Shown here: one piece after another, positions 27,174 to 35,630 of the stretch
How the letters are laid out: every line of letters starts with the position of its first letter
How positions within the stretch are numbered: the first letter of the stretch is position 1
Source of the DNA: Planctomycetaceae bacterium
Lineage (GTDB): Bacteria; Planctomycetota; Planctomycetia; Pirellulales; Pirellulaceae
Length of the DNA: 64,000 nt
NCBI GenBank assembly: GCA_020638975.1
Contig: JACKHN010000004.1
Span: forward strand, 124,001 to 188,000
Direction of reading: 5' to 3'
The notes under the pieces: generated by a model
Database searches by the model: none
What the model saw: the letters and a program-made list of their open reading frames with translations, nothing else
What the model was told of the DNA's origin: nothing
Translations under genes and position numbers: made by a program

Positions 27174-27450
27174 CGCGGTTCGCGATACTGAGGCTGCTTC
27201 GGCGTGAAGACGAAGTCGATCCGCTTGAGGTACGCTCTTGCGTAATCGGTGTACCGAGCATCTCGCAGGTTTTCGATCGTTCAACAGGCCGCAAGATGCT
27301 GCCGCAGCGATGCGAACTTTTCGATCGCTGCCTCAGCCATTTCGTCTTCGTGATACGTACTACTCCACACGAGAACCGGAGCCCGTTTTCCAATCGCTTG
27401 TTCGTAGTCAGCTGGGTGCCTTTTCAACGCCGCAGCGTCAAGCTTGAGCT
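27174..27450 (-). pseudogene. Unidentified gene fragment
   Basis: The minus strand reads a protein-like stretch with HPADYEQAIGKRAPVLVW, STYHEDEMAEAAIEKFA and, after an in-frame TGA, ARYTDYARAYLKRIDFVFTP. Composition is that of real coding sequence but there is no start, an internal stop, and the end abuts element B. I do not recognise the family. It is probably a decayed gene truncated by the repeats. Confidence 0.4.
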
Positions 27451-27561
27451 TCAATCGCTCCTACCCTGATAGTGCCGACTCGTACGCCTCGCGGTCAGAC
27501 TCCCCCGTCCCCAATAAAACAGTGGTTCTTCCCTTTGCACTTCTTACTCCAGCGACCACCC

Positions 27562-27696
27562 AGGGATTTCCCGTTTTCAACTTGAATGGATTCGCACGAC
27601 GGCTCGCCGAAGCCGTCGTGCGACGAATTACTGAGTTCGACGGCTTCGGCGAGCCGTTGTACAAATTGTGTAGACTGAACAAAACGAAAGCCCTGA
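27562..27696. repeat. Palindromic repeat family R2, copy 1 (135 bp)
   Basis: Bounded by CAGGG and GCCCTG. The core pairs CACGACGGCTCGCCGAAGCC with CGACGGCTTCGGCGAGCCGT, and the left arm is itself palindromic here. Three more copies are at 49008-49144, 50518-50653 and 54113-54247. Confidence 0.8.
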
Positions 27697-27889
27697 GCGA
27701 CCACCGGGTCCGCTTGCACCAAGCTGCCAAGTGAGCTTATAGTTGCGGGGCATGGTTAGCTCACGTGACTCATGTACCGGAGATATCCTTCGTAATACCT
27801 TCTTTACCGCGATCGGAACAGAAAAGGTATTGCCCACGACCAAATAGTCAATAAAACCAACATATTCGACGATCCCGCTACGTCCGCAA

Positions 27890-27924
27890 TGCAGAGGTCG
27901 AGGGTTCGACTCACTTCGGCTCCA
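27890..27924 (+). other. tRNA 3'-half-like sequence
   Basis: TGCAGAGGTC is followed by a TPsiC arm (GAGGG, loop TTCGACT, CACTT with one mismatch) and an acceptor-like CGGCTCC ending in CCA at 27924 when read with its discriminator overlap. No matching 5' half (GGAGCCG, D arm) lies within 100 bases upstream. It looks like the 3' end of a tRNA-Ala-type gene left as a remnant, as integrating elements often leave. A terminator follows ten bases later. Confidence 0.45.
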
Positions 27925-27934
27925 CTTCAGGCGG

Positions 27935-27969
27935 GCCGCAACCGATTAGCAGTTGCGGCTGATTCTTTT
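27935..27969 (+). terminator. Intrinsic terminator after the tRNA-like sequence
   Basis: GCCGCAAC and GTTGCGGC form a perfect 8-bp stem with a 9-nt loop, followed by TGATTCTTTT. The short T-run makes it a plausible rho-independent terminator. Confidence 0.6.
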
Positions 27970-28084
27970 GTGAGCTTGGACATTTGATTCGCGGCGTCGG
28001 AAAAATGGTTATCGGCGAGATCTGGCACTGCCTGCTGTTGGGCCCTCTCTCACAAATCACACTCGCTTTAAAGGATTCGTTCCT

Positions 28085-28501
28085 ATGATCGAAATGACCT
28101 TCGAAGAAGCCACCGTTGAATCGCTTGGGGATGCCGCTGTCATCATGGCGGTTGGGGTTGGTGATCGCCATATGTCCAACGTGTTGCTTGGTCGAAAGGA
28201 ATTCGCCCGTGTCGCCGGAAACCCGGCGATGGTGGCTGAGACGAAGATCGTTCGCGTCAAAGTGAATGGCGAAGACCAACTCGACGAACTCAAGTGTCGC
28301 GTGCAAGAAGCACAAGGCGGACTCGATCCCGACGTCAAGGAAGCAGACGTCAAGGCAGTCGAAGCCAAAATCGCCGAGCGGAAAAAGGCTGCGGTCGCTG
28401 CCAAGAAAGCCGCCGCCAAGAAAGAGAAAGAAGAAGCTGCTAAGGCAAAAGCGAAGGCCAAAGCTGAGGACGAGGAAGGCGAAGATGACGACGAGGATTA
28501 A
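28085..28501 (+). CDS. Small protein with lysine/alanine-rich coil and acidic tail, unknown function
   Basis: The 138-residue product starts at ATG with AAAGGA upstream. Residues 1-75 look globular and beta-rich (DAAVIMAVGVGDRHMSNVL, KIVRVKVNGEDQLDEL). Residues 83-122 are almost only A, K and E, a charged single helix, and the last 14 residues are D/E. Such a tail resembles nucleic-acid-binding or ribosome-associated proteins of planctomycetes, but no family is recognised. It converges with the mfnE-like gene with 32 bases between stops. Confidence 0.7.
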   Translation: MIEMTFEEATVESLGDAAVIMAVGVGDRHMSNVLLGRKEFARVAGNPAMVAETKIVRVKVNGEDQLDELKCRVQEAQGGLDPDVKEADVKAVEAKIAERKKAAVAAKKAAAKKEKEEAAKAKAKAKAEDEEGEDDDED

Positions 28502-28533
28502 ATCTCCAAGCAGGAATGGTTGGCACTCATCTT

Positions 28534-29121
28534 TTACAACGGACGCTCGGTGACCGGCGTGCTGCGTAAATTTACCCAGCGAACGCCCTGAATGCTCATC
28601 GCCGCTTGTGCAAAGTGCCTGTCGACAAGTCCCTCCGTCGCCGCTTGGGAGCGTGTGGTATTGGCTGGCAAAGGAGTCGATTTGAAGAGGACGAGTTCAT
28701 GCGCCCGTAACTTACTCGCGACGAAAGCCGCGATCGAGTCGCTGGTCACATCCCAGCTGTGTGGAAGCTGGCAGTCCGTGGAATTCAGCGTTTGCACGGG
28801 ATCAAGGACGACGATCCCAGCGTTCTCCAAGCCGGTCGGAATGCCGTCCAGCGAACGGACGATCTGCGTTTCGGGCAGTAGTACCGCCAAAAGCTCTGCG
28901 GAGATCCGCATCGATTCAATCGCAAGTCGATGTGCCGTCGGTTCGCCCAGCTGAAACACTTGATCCGCTTGGCGAATGCCGTTCGCAAACGAGCCTCCTC
29001 CAGCGAGCAGCACATTGACTCCTGGTTGCTCGTCTAGCCAGCAACGTAAAACGCTAGAAAGCTCGGCGAAGTCGAACAAGCTTCCACCGACTTTCGCAAC
29101 ACGCAGAAATTTCCGACTCAT
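28534..29121 (-). CDS. Amino-acid-kinase-fold protein of the methanofuran/H4MPT C1 set (MfnE-like)
   Basis: The 195-residue protein has the amino acid kinase signature VAKVGGSLFD near the N terminus, LLAGGGSFANGIRQAD at about 40-55 and DVTSDSIAAFVASKL at about 135-150. The closest known role is phosphorylation of aminomethylfuran-methyl phosphate in methanofuran synthesis; methylotrophs and planctomycetes carry homologues beside other C1-cofactor genes. The ATG overlaps the stop of the MfnF-like gene as ATGA, which supports this over a generic kinase role. It is the last gene of the suf-mfn run. Confidence 0.75.
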   Translation of the reverse strand: MSRKFLRVAKVGGSLFDFAELSSVLRCWLDEQPGVNVLLAGGGSFANGIRQADQVFQLGEPTAHRLAIESMRISAELLAVLLPETQIVRSLDGIPTGLENAGIVVLDPVQTLNSTDCQLPHSWDVTSDSIAAFVASKLRAHELVLFKSTPLPANTTRSQAATEGLVDRHFAQAAMSIQGVRWVNLRSTPVTERPL

Positions 29122-30131
29122 CCGCCACTCGCCTCGCGAGCGAGTACCGCCAACGCATGTGCCGGCGCACAACGCGACGCGTTCCCGCCAATTTCGCTTG
29201 CCAGAAACACCCGCTCCCACGGCAAATCGGCTTGCTCCAACGCCTTCTTCGCCGCGAAGGCACCATGTCCGGAAAGGACGGCGATTGTTGGCTCGAAGGA
29301 GTAGGCTGCGATCACTTGTTGCACACCATCTAAGAGAGCCTTTGTGAGAGCATTCGCCACTGCCTCGGCAGCGATGCCAGCATCGCGATGATTAAAGTCT
29401 TCAATGTCCGCACAGATCATCCGGGCAAGTCGCAGTCGCGAAGCGGCCTTCGTCACGGCACGACCGTCTGGGGTGTCGCGACTCATCGGCCGTTCGGGCA
29501 CTTTTCCAAGTAGCGTATAAGCGTCGCGCGTCGTAGCAAAGAACTCGCGAGCAACAGGGCAAAGATGGCCGCGATAGGGCAGAGAGGATACGAGCGAACA
29601 GACGGGGGTTCGTTCGACACCCGCATAGATCAATTCGCCGCGTAGCAGCCTCGCGGTGTCGGTTCGCTGGTTTGTAGCAGGTTCGCCATTTAGCAACGGG
29701 ATCACATCGCACGTTGTCGAGCCAACGTCGATCAGCAAGGCTGGCCGCCCCATGGTGAAACGTCCCGCAAATCGGGCCAGTGCGTGCCAGTTCGCAGCGG
29801 CAACTTGCGCGGTGCGGGACTTCGCTACTTGCAGCGTCACGAGAGTTCCTTCGTTGAGGTAAACACGCGTGTGCCGTCCGTCCGCCGCCTGCTCAACCGC
29901 ATTCAAGATAAACGTGACGCCTTCGGACTTGTTTTCAAAACAGTCTGCCAATTCCCCGGTCATGGTCACTGCCAAATGGTCACAGGCTGGGGATTGAGTG
30001 ATGAGCGTCCGCAACTCTTGAGCAAGATGATTGGGATCGCGCCACAACTCGAATGGAAACGATTCTGCATGACCAAGCCCGTTGGCAACTTTCAAATTCG
30101 CGCCACCGATATCTAATGCCAACCACTGCAT
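29118..30131 (-). CDS. Hydantoinase/oxoprolinase-family H4MPT-linked C1 transfer protein (MfnF-like)
   Basis: The start at 30131 gives MQWLALDIGGANLKVA, the ASKHA-type phosphate loop at the very N terminus as usual for the family (337 residues). A second nucleotide-binding motif PALLIDVGSTTCDVIPL lies near 165, and GHGAF follows near the C terminus. Archaeal MfnF joins tyramine-glutamate to the aminomethylfuran unit. A TTG at 30155 overlapping the previous stop is an alternative start. The gene lies between ATP-grasp and kinase genes of the same pathway. Confidence 0.8.
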   Translation of the reverse strand: MQWLALDIGGANLKVANGLGHAESFPFELWRDPNHLAQELRTLITQSPACDHLAVTMTGELADCFENKSEGVTFILNAVEQAADGRHTRVYLNEGTLVTLQVAKSRTAQVAAANWHALARFAGRFTMGRPALLIDVGSTTCDVIPLLNGEPATNQRTDTARLLRGELIYAGVERTPVCSLVSSLPYRGHLCPVAREFFATTRDAYTLLGKVPERPMSRDTPDGRAVTKAASRLRLARMICADIEDFNHRDAGIAAEAVANALTKALLDGVQQVIAAYSFEPTIAVLSGHGAFAAKKALEQADLPWERVFLASEIGGNASRCAPAHALAVLAREASGG

Positions 30132-30151
30132 GTTTGTTGCTCGTTTGCCAT

Positions 30152-31162
30152 TCAATCGCCAAGAATCGTCCCGTCCGCCTGGAATTCTACCGGGCCACTG
30201 GCGAAATCTAAATCGGGAGTCTCTCCGCGAGCAACGTCGATCATTGCCGATGCTAGATTGCTTCGGGATAACCGCCGTAGGCCTACATACGAAGTGGTCA
30301 GTCGCGGATTGACTTCAATCACGACATCCAACTCAGCCGACGAGCCAAGTACCATGTCGATTCCAATGTATCCCAAGCAGTCGGCAAAGGTTGCTGCGGC
30401 CTGCAACGCAAGTCGTTCTGCTCGATCACGTAAGGGGCGGTCAAGAGGAATCTCACCGCCGAGGTAAGCAAATGTTCCGTCATCGGCCAGCAGTTGTCGG
30501 CATGCAGGCAAAGCGATCGACGAGTTCGGTCCGCAGAGCACGGCGACACTGGCGGCGGTGCCACGCTGCAACTCTTCAAGGCGAAATGTTCCGCCAGAAA
30601 GTTCCGGAAACGACTCGCGGTTCTCGATTCGCAGCAACCCTTGCGAGCCAGCACCATCATTCGGCTTCAAAACTGCAGGGAAGCGAAGCGTTGCGGGAAT
30701 TGAAGTGCCGGCGGAAAAGCGATAGCCGCGGGGAGTGCGAATGCCTCGCATCTTCAGGTGCGAGGCTGTTTTGTCTTTGTAAGTTGCCAACGCAACGATC
30801 GCAGAACTAGGTCCCAGCAGTCTGCCACCAAGTTCTTCGACCCGCCGCGATCGACCTAAAAGAATCTCATCAAACTCCGGTGCAATGACGATTGTCCAGT
30901 CGGACGCCGTGGTGAGTGAATCGAATCGAGCAGATTCCTCCTGTGCGTTGCGAACTCGGTTCCAATGAACGTCCATCTGCTCGATGGCTAGGCGATCATC
31001 AAGCAAAGCCAAAACTTCCGCGCCAGGAATGCTCGCCAAGTCTTTTGCGAGTGCGGTAAGCATGGCCGCGCCTTCGCGCAGCAACGAACCCGAGGGAACT
31101 TCGTCGGGCTTGAGCGAGAACATTCCGCCGCCGGTAATGAACTCGTAAAGAAAGACTCGCAT
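30152..31162 (-). CDS. ATP-grasp ligase, tyramine-glutamate-ligase-like (MfnD-like)
   Basis: The 336-residue protein begins RVFLYEFITGGGM, typical of this branch. ATP-grasp landmarks are TYKDKTASHLKMRGIRTPR (substrate and nucleotide loop), RFPAVLKPNDGAGSQG (phosphate loop) and DVVIEVNPRLTTSYVGL (metal-binding end). The archaeal relative joins glutamate to tyramine in methanofuran synthesis; the bacterial substrate is inferred from the neighbours. It follows sufT by 25 bases on the same strand. Confidence 0.8.
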   Translation of the reverse strand: MRVFLYEFITGGGMFSLKPDEVPSGSLLREGAAMLTALAKDLASIPGAEVLALLDDRLAIEQMDVHWNRVRNAQEESARFDSLTTASDWTIVIAPEFDEILLGRSRRVEELGGRLLGPSSAIVALATYKDKTASHLKMRGIRTPRGYRFSAGTSIPATLRFPAVLKPNDGAGSQGLLRIENRESFPELSGGTFRLEELQRGTAASVAVLCGPNSSIALPACRQLLADDGTFAYLGGEIPLDRPLRDRAERLALQAAATFADCLGYIGIDMVLGSSAELDVVIEVNPRLTTSYVGLRRLSRSNLASAMIDVARGETPDLDFASGPVEFQADGTILGD

Positions 31163-31187
31163 AGATTCGCCGAGCTAATCGGCGTGG

Positions 31188-31505
31188 CTAAAAGATGCCT
31201 AATTGGTCGCGAGCGTCGTCGGTCATTCGATCTGGCGACCAGGCGGGGTCAAGGACAATCTTTACTTCGACTTCGCCGACGTCTTCGATTGCGCTCACAA
31301 CTTGCTTGCTCTGCGCGATCAATTGCGGGCCGGCAGGACACATGGGGCTCGTCAGTGTCATGTCGATCTTGATGTTCTTCTTCTCTTTGTCGGCATCCTG
31401 AATCGTAACTTCGTAGACCAAGCCCAAATCGACAATGTTGACGAACAGCTCAGGATCGATCACCTTCTTCAACTCTTCCCGAATCAAATCTTCGCTAACG
31501 GCCAT
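31188..31505 (-). CDS. sufT: SufT-type (DUF59/MIP18) Fe-S cluster maturation factor
   Basis: The 105-residue protein shows the DUF59 fold: KVIDPELFVNIVDLGLVYEV, then SPMCPAGPQLIAQ with the family's conserved cysteine. Such proteins help deliver Fe-S clusters to target enzymes. It is 15 bases behind the Rieske gene in the suf run and directly precedes the C1-cofactor genes. Confidence 0.88.
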   Translation of the reverse strand: MAVSEDLIREELKKVIDPELFVNIVDLGLVYEVTIQDADKEKKNIKIDMTLTSPMCPAGPQLIAQSKQVVSAIEDVGEVEVKIVLDPAWSPDRMTDDARDQLGIF

Positions 31506-31520
31506 GATAGTTCTCCCGAC

Positions 31521-31838
31521 TTAGTCTTCTTTGATGCGAACGAAGACGTTGTCTCCTTCGATCTTAATTTCGTGAACGACCGTCGCTTCCGTTGCTGGCA
31601 TTGTGATTGCCGCTCCCGTGCGAACGTCAAACTTCGCGCCATGACGTGGGCACGCGAGTTCAAAGCCACATAATTCGCCTTCTCCGAGCGGACCGCCGTC
31701 ATGCGTGCAAACATCATCGATACAGAAGAACTGCTCGTTGATGTGCAGCAGCACGACCATCCGGTCATCCACTTCCAGGATTAGCTTCCCAGCGCTAGTC
31801 ACGTCGGAAACCTTCGCGACTTGAATGAACTCTGACAT
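31521..31838 (-). CDS. Rieske-type [2Fe-2S] ferredoxin
   Basis: Cluster ligands are in CTHDGGPLG and CPRHGAKFD. The 105-residue soluble protein is of the small dioxygenase-ferredoxin or NirD-like type. It starts three bases after the sufD stop, so it is co-translated with the assembly proteins. It may donate electrons during cluster assembly, but that role is inferred from position. Confidence 0.88.
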   Translation of the reverse strand: MSEFIQVAKVSDVTSAGKLILEVDDRMVVLLHINEQFFCIDDVCTHDGGPLGEGELCGFELACPRHGAKFDVRTGAAITMPATEATVVHEIKIEGDNVFVRIKED

Positions 31839-31841
31839 GGA

Positions 31842-33152
31842 TTATTCGTACTCGCGAACTCGGCGGGCGATGGCAAGGCCTAGTGCATCTCGAACGCTGT
31901 CGATCGTAATGCGATCGAAAACCTTCTGAAAGAAGCCCGTGACGATCATCTGAATCGCTTCTTTGCGAGTATAGCCGCGGCATCTCGCATAGAAGATCAA
32001 CTCGTCATCGACGCGTCCGGAAGTCGAACCGTGCGTACAGCGGACATCGTCCGCTTCGATTTCCAATCCGGGAATGGAATCCGCTCGTGCGGCAGTCGAG
32101 AGCAGTAGGTTGTCGTTGCGCTGGTAACCGTTGGTGCGTTGTGCGATCGGATCAACTTTGATCATGCCACGCCACACCGTTCGCGATTTGTCTTGCAGCC
32201 CGGCCTTATAAAGGAAGTCGCTCTGACAGTTAGGAGCTTCGTGGTGCTGGAGCGTATGATAGGACAAGTGCTGCTTGTCTTCGGTGAACATAACACCGTT
32301 CACTTGGCAATTGGCACCTTCGCCGATCAACCCGACATGCTGATTCACCTTTGCAAGTTTGGCACCCATCGCGGCGATCGTCCATTGCAGCGACGCATCG
32401 CGATTGACGACTGCCTTCTGATGAGCGAAGTGCCAGACGTTGCTGCCCCAATTCTGCAGGTTAACGTATCTCAGATGAGCGTTTGGGCTCACGATCAACT
32501 CGATTGCACCGCAATGCAGGCCGCCGCCAGCAACATTCTCGCTGGCCGTCTCCGATAGCATCGTTGCCTCGGCCCCGTCCTCCAGGATCACGAGCGTGTG
32601 TCCAAAGTCGGTGCCGCCATCCGTCAATGCCGAGAGACCGTGAAACGGCTCGTCGACGACAACATTTCGAGGAACATACAGAATCGATCCACCGGTCATG
32701 AACGCAGCGTGCAATGCCGCAAACTTGTCGTAGTTCGGATTTACGGCGCGTCGGAGCAGGTACGGCCGAATCAAGTCACCGTGCGATCGCACGATGTCAT
32801 CGAAGCTACCAAAGACAACGCCCTTGGCCGACCACTTGTCGGAGATGAACGAGTTTGATTTCTGACTGTCGAGCGAAGTACAGCCGCCGCCTAACTCGAC
32901 GCCCTCTCGCAATAACGCTGTTGCACTGGTCTCGGCTGGCGATTCAAGTGAAAGCGAGTAGCGGTCAAGCTTAAACTGGCGGATGTCAGTTCGAATCCAC
33001 TCTTCGTCATTTCGCGCGGGCCAAGCCAGTTCGCTGTATTTCTTCCAGGCGACCGTTCTCAGATCGACAAGCCATTGAGGCTCATCCCGGTTTGACACAA
33101 AAGCCTCGAAACCATCTGCCGTAAAACTGAGTGAAGTCGTTGTTTCCATCAT
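31842..33152 (-). CDS. sufD: Fe-S cluster scaffold protein SufD
   Basis: SufD forms the SufBC2D scaffold with SufB and SufC. The C-terminal beta-helix and tail are recognisable: SDFLYKAGLQDKSRTVWRG, DDVRCTHGSTSGRVDDELIF and GYTRKEAIQMIVTGFF. Two adjacent ATGs at 33152 and 33149 fit the start (MMETTTSLSF), giving about 436 residues; the frame is open further upstream but lacks a better site. Confidence 0.9.
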   Translation of the reverse strand: MMETTTSLSFTADGFEAFVSNRDEPQWLVDLRTVAWKKYSELAWPARNDEEWIRTDIRQFKLDRYSLSLESPAETSATALLREGVELGGGCTSLDSQKSNSFISDKWSAKGVVFGSFDDIVRSHGDLIRPYLLRRAVNPNYDKFAALHAAFMTGGSILYVPRNVVVDEPFHGLSALTDGGTDFGHTLVILEDGAEATMLSETASENVAGGGLHCGAIELIVSPNAHLRYVNLQNWGSNVWHFAHQKAVVNRDASLQWTIAAMGAKLAKVNQHVGLIGEGANCQVNGVMFTEDKQHLSYHTLQHHEAPNCQSDFLYKAGLQDKSRTVWRGMIKVDPIAQRTNGYQRNDNLLLSTAARADSIPGLEIEADDVRCTHGSTSGRVDDELIFYARCRGYTRKEAIQMIVTGFFQKVFDRITIDSVRDALGLAIARRVREYE

Positions 33153-33274
33153 CGAGCAATTAAACCGCGTCAGCAAAAGAGTTATTTGTTCTGAAAGGAT
33201 GTCGCTAAGAGGTAATGCCAATCGAACGTCGACTTCGAATCGACGACACGGTCATCGCGACCAATCTCGGCGAT

Positions 33275-34687
33275 CTAGCCGACAGACCCTTCCATTTGAA
33301 GTTGAATTAGGCGATTCATTTCGACGGCGTATTCCATAGGCAGTTCTTTCACGAGCGGTTCGATGAATCCGTTAACGATCATCGTACTGGCTTCGGCTTC
33401 CGTCAGGCCGCGACTGGTCAGGTAGAACATCTGTTCTTCGCCGATTCGCGAAACGCTCGCCTCGTGACCGATCGAAACGTCTTGTTCGGCGACTTCGATA
33501 TACGGGTAAGTGTCGCTGCGGCTTTCCGGATCGAGGATCAAGGCATCGCAGACAACATTGCACTTCGTGTTGGTCGCACCCTTCTCGACGCGAACTAGAC
33601 CGCGATAGCTACTTCGACCGCCGTTCTTAGAGATCGACTTGGAAATAATCTGGCCCGTGGTATTCGGCGCACAATGCACGAGTTTCGCTCCGGCATCTTG
33701 GTGCTGCTTGGCACCCGAGAAGGCGATCGACAAAATTTCGCCACGAGCACCAGGTTCCATCATGTAGACCGCCGGATACTTCATCGTCAGCCGGCTGCCC
33801 AGGTTCCCGTCGACCCACTCCATCGTTGCGTCTTGATAGGCCATTGCTCGTTTGGTGACGAGGTTGTAGATATTGTTCGCCCAGTTTTGGATGGTCGTGT
33901 AACGGCAGCGTGATCCCTTCTTGCAAACAACTTCGACGACTGCCGAGTGCAAACTCTCGGTGCTGTACATCGGTGCGGTACAGCCTTCGACGTAGTGCAC
34001 TTCTGCGCCTTCGTCGACAATGATCAGAGTTCGCTCGAACTGGCCCATATTCTCGGCGTTGATGCGGAAGTATGCCTGAAGCGGGAATTCGATCTTCACG
34101 CCCTTGGGAATGTAGATGAACGACCCACCCGACCAGACCGCCGAGTTGAGCGCGGCAAATTTGTTGTCGTTCGGCGGAATGATTTTCCCGAAGTATTCTC
34201 GGAGTAGATCTGGGTGTTCTTTGACGGCCGTATCGGTGTCGGTGAAGAGAACTCCTTGCTTGCCGAGATCCTCTTGCAGTGAACCGTAAACGACTTCACT
34301 CTCGAACTGAGCTTTGACGCCAGATAAGAACTTTCGTTCGGCTTCGGGAATGCCGAGTTTCTCGAACGTCTCCTTGATTTCAGCGGGGACGTCGTCCCAC
34401 GTTTTGCCCTGATGATCAGCTGGCTTGAGATAGTAGTAGATGTCTTGGAAATTCAAGTCGAGTGCGCCGCCCCACTTGGGCATCGGCTTCGACTCGAAAA
34501 TCTCAAAGCTCTTCAGTCGGAAGTCTCGCATCCAACCGGGCTCGCCCTTCATCTCCGAAATCTGAGCCACGATCTTCGCGGAGATGCCCTTTTCGGCTTT
34601 GAATACGCCTTCGGTGACCGTTCGGAAATCGTATTTGTTGATTTCACCAACTTGGTCGGGAGCGGCTTGTGTGATGTCGGTTGCCAT
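33275..34687 (-). CDS. sufB: Fe-S cluster scaffold protein SufB
   Basis: SufB is the scaffold on which the nascent cluster is built. Characteristic stretches include SLQEDLGKQGVLFTDTDTA, NKFAALNSAVWSGGSFIYIP, EGCTAPMYSTESLHSAVVE, GQIISKSISKNGGRSSYRG and EASVSRIGEEQMFYL. AAGGTG lies seven bases before ATG at 34687, preferred over a GTG nine bases upstream; the product has 470 residues. It sits between sufC and sufD. Confidence 0.95.
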   Translation of the reverse strand: MATDITQAAPDQVGEINKYDFRTVTEGVFKAEKGISAKIVAQISEMKGEPGWMRDFRLKSFEIFESKPMPKWGGALDLNFQDIYYYLKPADHQGKTWDDVPAEIKETFEKLGIPEAERKFLSGVKAQFESEVVYGSLQEDLGKQGVLFTDTDTAVKEHPDLLREYFGKIIPPNDNKFAALNSAVWSGGSFIYIPKGVKIEFPLQAYFRINAENMGQFERTLIIVDEGAEVHYVEGCTAPMYSTESLHSAVVEVVCKKGSRCRYTTIQNWANNIYNLVTKRAMAYQDATMEWVDGNLGSRLTMKYPAVYMMEPGARGEILSIAFSGAKQHQDAGAKLVHCAPNTTGQIISKSISKNGGRSSYRGLVRVEKGATNTKCNVVCDALILDPESRSDTYPYIEVAEQDVSIGHEASVSRIGEEQMFYLTSRGLTEAEASTMIVNGFIEPLVKELPMEYAVEMNRLIQLQMEGSVG

Positions 34688-34732
34688 ATCAATCACCTTT
34701 TTATTTTGAGCATCGGCGAATTCGCCGACGCG

Positions 34733-35557
34733 TTAACCAACGGGTTGAGTGACTTCCTTTTCGAGCATTGCCTGGTTCTCGGCATCCGCATCGGGATAGG
34801 CTTTGCGGATTCGCTCGTACCCTTCATTGTGCAATTCATTTGCAAGTTCGATGCCGCCGGTCTCGACGAGTCGTCCGCCAAGCATGACGTGCGTGAACTC
34901 GGGTGGATTATGCACCAGCAACTTGTCGTGATGCGTGATGATCAGCAGACCCATCTTCTCGCGTCCGATCTCGGCAATGCTTTCGCTCGCCAATCGAACG
35001 GCATCCGCGTCCAGTCCACTATCGGTCTCATCCAAGATCGCGAACTTTGGTTGCAGCATCGCCAACTGAAGGATTTCAGCTCGCTTCATCTCACCGCCTG
35101 AGAATCCGTCATTGACGTAACGACGAGCGAATTCGACATCCATTTGCAACTGTTCCATATTCCCTTTGAGCTCCTTGCGGAACTCTCGCATCGGAATCAA
35201 CTCTTCGCCTTCTTTGCGATCAGGACGGCGGACATTCGTCGTCGCATGTCGAAGAAAGTCGGCGAGCTTGACACCTGGAATTGCAACCGGCCGCTGGAAC
35301 GCCAGGAACACTCCGGCACGGGCTCGTTGGTCGGGCGACATCTCGACGAGATTCTCGCCGTTCAATTCGATCGTACCATTGGTCACCTCGTAATTGGGGT
35401 GACCCATGATCGCCAGACCAAGCGTACTCTTTCCGGAACCGTTCGGTCCCATCAACGCGTGTGTTTCGCCACGCTTCATCTCGAGGTTTACGCCCCGCAG
35501 GATCGGCTTGCCTTCGACCGAGACGTGCAGGTCGCGAATTACCAAAGTATCAATCAT
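34733..35557 (-). CDS. sufC: Fe-S assembly ATPase SufC
   Basis: ABC-type ATPase of the Suf scaffold. Walker A ALMGPNGSGKSTL (about residues 34-46), signature FSGGEMKRAEILQ (about 155) and Walker B FAILDETDSGLD (about 178) are present. At 274 residues it is slightly longer than E. coli SufC, with a C-terminal extension. The gap to nuoB upstream contains a 50-bp hairpin. Confidence 0.95.
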   Translation of the reverse strand: MIDTLVIRDLHVSVEGKPILRGVNLEMKRGETHALMGPNGSGKSTLGLAIMGHPNYEVTNGTIELNGENLVEMSPDQRARAGVFLAFQRPVAIPGVKLADFLRHATTNVRRPDRKEGEELIPMREFRKELKGNMEQLQMDVEFARRYVNDGFSGGEMKRAEILQLAMLQPKFAILDETDSGLDADAVRLASESIAEIGREKMGLLIITHHDKLLVHNPPEFTHVMLGGRLVETGGIELANELHNEGYERIRKAYPDADAENQAMLEKEVTQPVG

Positions 35558-35577
35558 GTCACTTGTCGCTTCTCAAG

Positions 35578-35627
35578 TAGGGTGGGCCTCGCCCACCGAT
35601 TTCTCTTGGTGGGCCAGGCCCACCCTA
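35578..35627. repeat. Intercistronic hairpin between nuoB and sufC
   Basis: TAGGGTGGGCCTCGCCCACC pairs with GGTGGGCCAGGCCCACCCTA around a 10-nt loop. In the direction of transcription it follows the nuoB stop by three bases. It could end nuoB transcripts partly, stabilise upstream mRNA, or be a dispersed repeat. Confidence 0.7.
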
Positions 35628-35630
35628 AAG

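Larger units (their letters stand above)
26526..28084. other. Gene-poor region with mobile-element debris
   Basis: No intact gene is visible in 1.56 kb. The region holds a transposase-tail-like fragment (26713-26814), elements A (26888-27042) and B (27039-27171), an unidentified gene fragment (about 27174-27450), R2 copy 1 (27562-27696), a tRNA 3'-half-like sequence (27890-27924) and a terminator (27935-27969). Confidence 0.7.

Noticed and set aside
27570..27924. tmRNA candidate ending at the tRNA-like 3' half
   Set aside because: No 5' acceptor strand, no tag-peptide frame and an R2 element occupies the required position.
27840..27924. tRNA gene interrupted by a group I intron
   Set aside because: No 5' half or intron core was found upstream.
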